Shown piece by piece: positions 4,977 to 6,421 of a stretch of DNA of 6,421 nt. Each line of letters opens with the position of its first letter. Positions within the stretch are counted from its first letter, which is position 1. This stretch comes from an uncultured Lachnospiraceae bacterium (GTDB lineage Bacteria > Bacillota_A > Clostridia > Lachnospirales > Lachnospiraceae): NCBI GenBank assembly GCA_902796775.1, contig CADBQK010000401.1, forward strand, positions 1 to 6,421. The letters run 5' to 3'. The notes under the pieces are model-generated. The model had not been told where the DNA came from and ran no database searches. It saw only the letters and a program-made list of their open reading frames with translations. A program made the translations under genes and the position numbers.

Positions 4977-6421
4977 ATGAAGTATGACAATCTGACACTG
5001 CTGACAGATCTGTATGAGCTGACGATGATGCAGGGGTATTATGAGAGCGGTTCAAAGGAGCGGGTAGTATTTGACCTGTTCTACCGCAAGAACCCCTGTA
5101 ATGGAGCCTATGCCATTGCCTGTGGTCTGCAGCAGGCGATTGAGTATGTCGAGAGCCTGCACTTTACAGATGAGGATGTAGATTATCTGCGCAGCACCGG
5201 CTTTTTCCGGGATGATTTTCTGGAATATCTGAGAGAATTCCGCTTTACTGGTGATATTTATGCGATTCCGGAAGGAACGGTCGTGTTTCCGAGAGAGCCC
5301 CTCATGAAAGTGATTGCCCCGATTATGGAGGCACAGCTGGTGGAGACGGCCCTTCTGACCATTATCAACCACCAGAGCCTGATCGCGACAAAGGCGGCGA
5401 GGGTCGTGCATGAAGCGGGCGGCGGCGTAATGGAGTTCGGCCTGCGCCGGGCCCAGGGTCCGGATGCCGGCATTTACGGTGCGCGGGCGGCGGTGATCGC
5501 CGGGTGCGTGGGTACCAGCAATGTACTGGCAGGCAAAATGTTTGATATTCCTGTAAAGGGGACGCATGCTCATAGCTGGATCATGAGTTTTAAGACAGAG
5601 CTGGAAGCATTTCGTACCTATGCTCGTCTGTTCCCGGATAATTGTCTGCTTCTTGTGGATACCTACGATACGATCGAGGGTGTCAAGCACGCAATCCAGA
5701 TTTTCTCGGAGATGCGCGAGAAGGGCATCAAGTCCAAATTGTACGGGATCCGTCTGGACAGCGGCGACCTTGCCTACCTGACAAAAAAGGCCAGGGTGCT
5801 GCTGGATGAGGCAGGTTTTGAGGATGCTGTTATCTCAGCTTCCAGTGACCTGGATGAGTATCTCATCAACAGTTTAAAATACCAGGGGGCAAAGATCACT
5901 TCCTGGGGTGTTGGCACCAATATGATTACTGCGAAAGACTGGCCTTCTTTCGGCGGTGTATACAAGCTGGCCTGCATTTACAATGAGGAAGGAAAGGCTT
6001 TCCCGAAGATTAAGGTTTCAGAAAACCTGGAGAAAGTGACGAACCCCGGCAACAAAAAGATCCTGCGGATCTACGACAAAGCCAGCGGGAAGATTAAAGC
6101 AGACCTGATTACCCTGGAGGAGGAACAGTACGATCCTTCTGAGCCTCTGACGCTTTTTGCACCTGAAGCAACCTGGAAACGGACATATCTGCCAGGCTGC
6201 TCCTATACGATCCGGGAACTTCTGGTTCCTGTTTTCCTGGAAGGTAAGTGTGTGTATACATCTCCTTCTGTTATGGAAATCCGGGATTACTGCATGAAAG
6301 AGCAGGATACCCTCTGGGAAGAGTCCAAGCGTCTGATCAACCCGCAGGAGATCCACGTCGACCTTTCCCAGAAACTGTGGGATCTGAAAAATGAACTCCT
6401 GGATAAGGTACATAATTATAA
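4977..6421 (+). CDS. pncB: Nicotinate phosphoribosyltransferase, 3' end cut off
   Basis: A cytosolic NAD salvage enzyme joining nicotinate and PRPP, with ATP hydrolysis, to form nicotinate mononucleotide. The frame is open from ATG 4977 to the edge: 481 full codons plus AA, so at least one more residue (Lys or Asn) follows. The family is usually about 480-490 residues, so only a few codons are probably missing. GGAGG (4964-4968) lies eight bases before the ATG; an in-frame ATG at 4962 overlaps that site and is rejected. Landmarks: LTDLYELTM near residue 8, EFGLRRAQG at 153-161, GTHAHSW with H199 as the likely autophosphorylated histidine, DTYDT at 228-232, YGIRLDSGDL at 256-265, and GVGTN at 311-315 for phosphate binding. 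No frameshift or missing key residue is seen. It has its own promoter and seems unrelated in function to its neighbours. Confidence 0.95.
   Translation, partial: MKYDNLTLLTDLYELTMMQGYYESGSKERVVFDLFYRKNPCNGAYAIACGLQQAIEYVESLHFTDEDVDYLRSTGFFRDDFLEYLREFRFTGDIYAIPEGTVVFPREPLMKVIAPIMEAQLVETALLTIINHQSLIATKAARVVHEAGGGVMEFGLRRAQGPDAGIYGARAAVIAGCVGTSNVLAGKMFDIPVKGTHAHSWIMSFKTELEAFRTYARLFPDNCLLLVDTYDTIEGVKHAIQIFSEMREKGIKSKLYGIRLDSGDLAYLTKKARVLLDEAGFEDAVISASSDLDEYLINSLKYQGAKITSWGVGTNMITAKDWPSFGGVYKLACIYNEEGKAFPKIKVSENLEKVTNPGNKKILRIYDKASGKIKADLITLEEEQYDPSEPLTLFAPEATWKRTYLPGCSYTIRELLVPVFLEGKCVYTSPSVMEIRDYCMKEQDTLWEESKRLINPQEIHVDLSQKLWDLKNELLDKVHNY

Noticed and set aside
5052..5690. 212-codon minus-strand open frame
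   Set aside because: It is antisense to pncB, whose plus-strand frame shows clear family motifs throughout.

Overview
The window reads like a piece of chromosome from an anaerobic Clostridia-type Firmicute, most likely Lachnospiraceae. Genes have strong AGGAGG-type ribosome binding sites, base composition looks close to even, and the alcohol dehydrogenase resembles the Clostridium kluyveri 4-hydroxybutyrate dehydrogenase as I remember it. The genus is not decided. I see no mobile element, CRISPR array, tRNA or rRNA.

Layout. Positions 1-361 are non-coding. The left edge carries a minus-strand ribosome binding site for a gene starting just outside the window. Two plus-strand genes follow, probably co-transcribed: a 177-residue protein of unknown function (371-904) and an iron-type 4-hydroxybutyrate dehydrogenase (976-2097, GTG start). 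A strong hairpin at 2102-2147 separates the dehydrogenase from a convergent LysR-type regulator gene (2136-3098, minus strand), and its right arm contains the regulator's stop codon.

The regulator is divergent from a tandem pair of short-chain CHR-family (chromate transporter type) membrane proteins (3532-4098 and 4111-4674). These are translationally linked and probably assemble as a two-subunit transporter. The 433-base divergent region has a promoter on each strand, an AT-rich block with three ATTATAT copies just upstream of the transporter -35 box, and a transporter leader of about 160 bases with a nested hairpin. The simplest reading is that the LysR protein controls the transporter pair. 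Its link to the dehydrogenase is only convergent adjacency.

After a terminator-like hairpin and a new promoter comes nicotinate phosphoribosyltransferase (4977 to the right edge), an NAD salvage enzyme whose last codons and stop lie outside the window.

Most of the window is ordinary metabolism. The least explained parts are the 177-residue protein, the structured transporter leader with its AT-rich operator candidate, and a 4-hydroxybutyrate dehydrogenase without its usual pathway partners. I do not find convincing evidence of a wholly new system.
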